Source: Gemmatimonas sp. UBA2094 (lineage in GTDB: Bacteria > Gemmatimonadota > Gemmatimonadetes > Gemmatimonadales > Gemmatimonadaceae). From it: 7,162 nucleotides of DNA. This document shows positions 5,872-7,162 of this stretch, piece by piece (the first letter of the stretch is position 1; each line of letters begins with the position of its first letter). Position numbers and translations under genes: made by a program. Where the stretch lies: contig DCZC01000073.1 of NCBI GenBank assembly GCA_002331565.1, positions 1,735-8,896 on the forward strand, read 5' to 3'. The notes beneath the pieces were generated by a model, which was not told where the DNA came from, searched no databases, and worked only from the letters and a program-made list of their open reading frames with translations.

Positions 5872-7139
5872 ACGCCACGCGAAAGCTGCTCGTCGCCGCC
5901 GGTTGCCTGGGCATCGGAGCGGCTGCCATCGCGCTGGGACGTCCAGTTCAGGAGCGCCCCGCGGCCAGTGTTCTGGCGGCGGGGCCTCGTGTTTCCATCG
6001 CTGCCCGTTGGCGTACCCGGGTGGATACCATCCGCCGCGGTGAGCCGCTGTCGGTTGCGCTCGAAAGGGCGGGGCTCGCTCCGCAGGAAGCCGCCGAGGC
6101 GCTCAGCGTCGCCTCCGCGCTCGATCCGCGGAAGGTCCGCGCCGGTACCACCATTACGACCAAGGTCGACCCCGATTCGGGGGCGTCCGAGGTGGTGCTG
6201 CAACTCGCCATCGACCGCGTCGTCCGATTCACCCGCGCCTTCGGCAAGCCATGGGTGGAACAGGAACAGACGCTCCAGTGGACCACCGACACCGTGGTGG
6301 TCGGCGGCGTCGTGACCTCCACGCTCACGGCCGCCATCGCCGGCGGCGCCGAGGCGTTCCCCGAACGCCAACGCACCGAGCTGGCGTACGCGCTCGCTGA
6401 TATTCTCGAGTATCGCATCGACCTGAGCCGCGACCTGCAGAAGAACGACTCCGTGCGTGTCATGGTCGAACGGCGGACGGCGGAAAACGGTCTCGTACGC
6501 CCCGGCAACATCATCGCCGCCCGCATGACGGTCGACGGGAAGCCGGTCGAGACCATGCGGTTCACGCAGAGCGGGCGGGTGGCCTACTTCGACGGCGAAG
6601 GCAAGTCGATGCGGGCCGCGTTTCTGCGTGCGCCGCTCGCCTTCCGTCGCATCTCCAGCGTCTTCGGCATGCGGCGTCATCCCATTCTCGGGACCATGCG
6701 CCGTCACGCCGGCACCGACTATGCCGCCGCTTCAGGTACGCCCGTACGCGCGCTCGGCAACGGCCGGGTGATCTTCGCGGGCTGGCGCGGTGGGTACGGC
6801 AAGACCGTCGAAATCCGGCACACCAACGGCTTCGTGACGCGGTACGGGCACTTGCGCGCCTACAACGTCCGCTCGGGACAGCCGGTCAGCATTTCGCAGA
6901 CCATCGGGCAGGTGGGTTCCACCGGGCTGTCCACCGCGCCGCATCTGCACTTCGAGGTACTGGTGAACGGCGTGCATCGCGATCCGCGCGTGGCGCTCAG
7001 GAACCAGAGCGGCGAGCCGTTGGCCGCGTCGCAGCGGCGCGCCTTCGAGCAGCTCAAGACCCGTCTATTCGCTCAGCTCGACCAGTCGTCGCAGCGGCTC
7101 GTGGGCCGCACGGCAGCGGCGAAGCCCAACGGCGACTGA
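5868..7139 (+). CDS. M23 peptidase, MepM/Csd3-type peptidoglycan endopeptidase
   Basis: This is a probable periplasmic zinc endopeptidase of 423 residues that cuts peptidoglycan peptide cross-links. The N-terminus ([20 protein letters not shown]) is a signal peptide or membrane anchor. A LysM/OapA-like segment follows (about 52-95, with [19 protein letters not shown]), then a second MepM/Csd3-like domain (about 149-255), then the M23 domain starting near FRRISSVFG (259-267). Zinc ligands are His280 and Asp284 (HAGTD) and His361 (HLHFEV); His328 (RYGHL) and His359 are the expected catalytic histidines, so the enzyme should be active. The architecture resembles E. coli MepM, a D-Ala-mDAP endopeptidase, though the bond cut here is inferred. 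The TTG start forms a TTGA overlap with the ftsZ stop and has GGAG at 9 bases; the frame extends upstream to 5766, but only within ftsZ and without signal-peptide character. A cysteine at 13 is not in a good lipobox. A role in division is inferred from coupling to ftsZ. Confidence 0.9.
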   Translation: MNATRKLLVAAGCLGIGAAAIALGRPVQERPAASVLAAGPRVSIAARWRTRVDTIRRGEPLSVALERAGLAPQEAAEALSVASALDPRKVRAGTTITTKVDPDSGASEVVLQLAIDRVVRFTRAFGKPWVEQEQTLQWTTDTVVVGGVVTSTLTAAIAGGAEAFPERQRTELAYALADILEYRIDLSRDLQKNDSVRVMVERRTAENGLVRPGNIIAARMTVDGKPVETMRFTQSGRVAYFDGEGKSMRAAFLRAPLAFRRISSVFGMRRHPILGTMRRHAGTDYAAASGTPVRALGNGRVIFAGWRGGYGKTVEIRHTNGFVTRYGHLRAYNVRSGQPVSISQTIGQVGSTGLSTAPHLHFEVLVNGVHRDPRVALRNQSGEPLAASQRRAFEQLKTRLFAQLDQSSQRLVGRTAAAKPNGD

Positions 7140-7162
7140 GCAGAGCCCGCGCCCCGTTCCCG

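Noticed and set aside
5895..5906. Possible lipobox (VAAGC, Cys13) in the M23 protein
   Set aside because: Alanine at -3 and only about six hydrophobic residues between the basic pair and the Cys make lipoprotein processing unlikely; the hydrophobic stretch continues past the Cys like an ordinary signal peptide or anchor.
4974..6707. A 577-codon open frame on the minus strand across ftsZ and the M23 gene
   Set aside because: Antisense shadow of two well-identified genes in high-G+C DNA; its composition is low in complexity and it shows no recognisable motif.
7140..7162. Sequence after the M23 stop
   Set aside because: Only 23 bases; too short to support a terminator or a new gene.

Overview
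The window is a high-G+C (about two-thirds by eye) stretch of a division and cell wall (dcw) cluster. Every convincing gene is on the + strand. The order is murG (3' part only) - murC - ftsQ - ftsA - ftsZ - an M23 peptidase of the MepM/Csd3 type. These are chromosomal housekeeping genes of a Gram-negative-type bacterium with a peptidoglycan wall. Gene order, base composition and the M23 gene directly after ftsZ would suit Gemmatimonadota or a neighbouring phylum, but that placement is inference and was not tested by a search.

Layout: positions 1-684 carry the last 227 codons of murG. After a 56-base gap comes murC (741-2189), then after 3 bases ftsQ (2193-2957, GTG start), which overlaps ftsA (2954-4207) in an ATGA junction. 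A 410-base non-coding gap (4208-4617) separates ftsA from ftsZ. It holds a very strong imperfect 25-bp hairpin (4288-4341) that looks like a terminator, a plausible sigma70-type promoter (4419-4446) and a GC-rich leader. ftsZ (4618-5871) ends in a TTGA overlap with a signal-bearing M23 endopeptidase gene (5868-7139, TTG start). The last 23 bases hold nothing recognisable.

How the genes fit together: MurC (cytoplasm) starts the stem peptide of the peptidoglycan precursor, and MurG (inner face of the membrane) completes lipid II. FtsZ forms the division ring, FtsA tethers it to the membrane, and FtsQ links it to the periplasmic divisome. The M23 enzyme probably cuts peptidoglycan cross-links so that new wall can be inserted or daughter cells can part. 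The murG-murC-ftsQ-ftsA genes look like one transcript. ftsZ and the M23 gene look like a second, separately promoted unit with tightly coupled translation.

I see no mobile element, CRISPR array, tRNA, rRNA or evidently new system. The points that deserve a second look are the ftsA-ftsZ regulatory gap, the coupled ftsZ-M23 pair, the absence of murB and ddl from their common places, and a few unusual motif residues.
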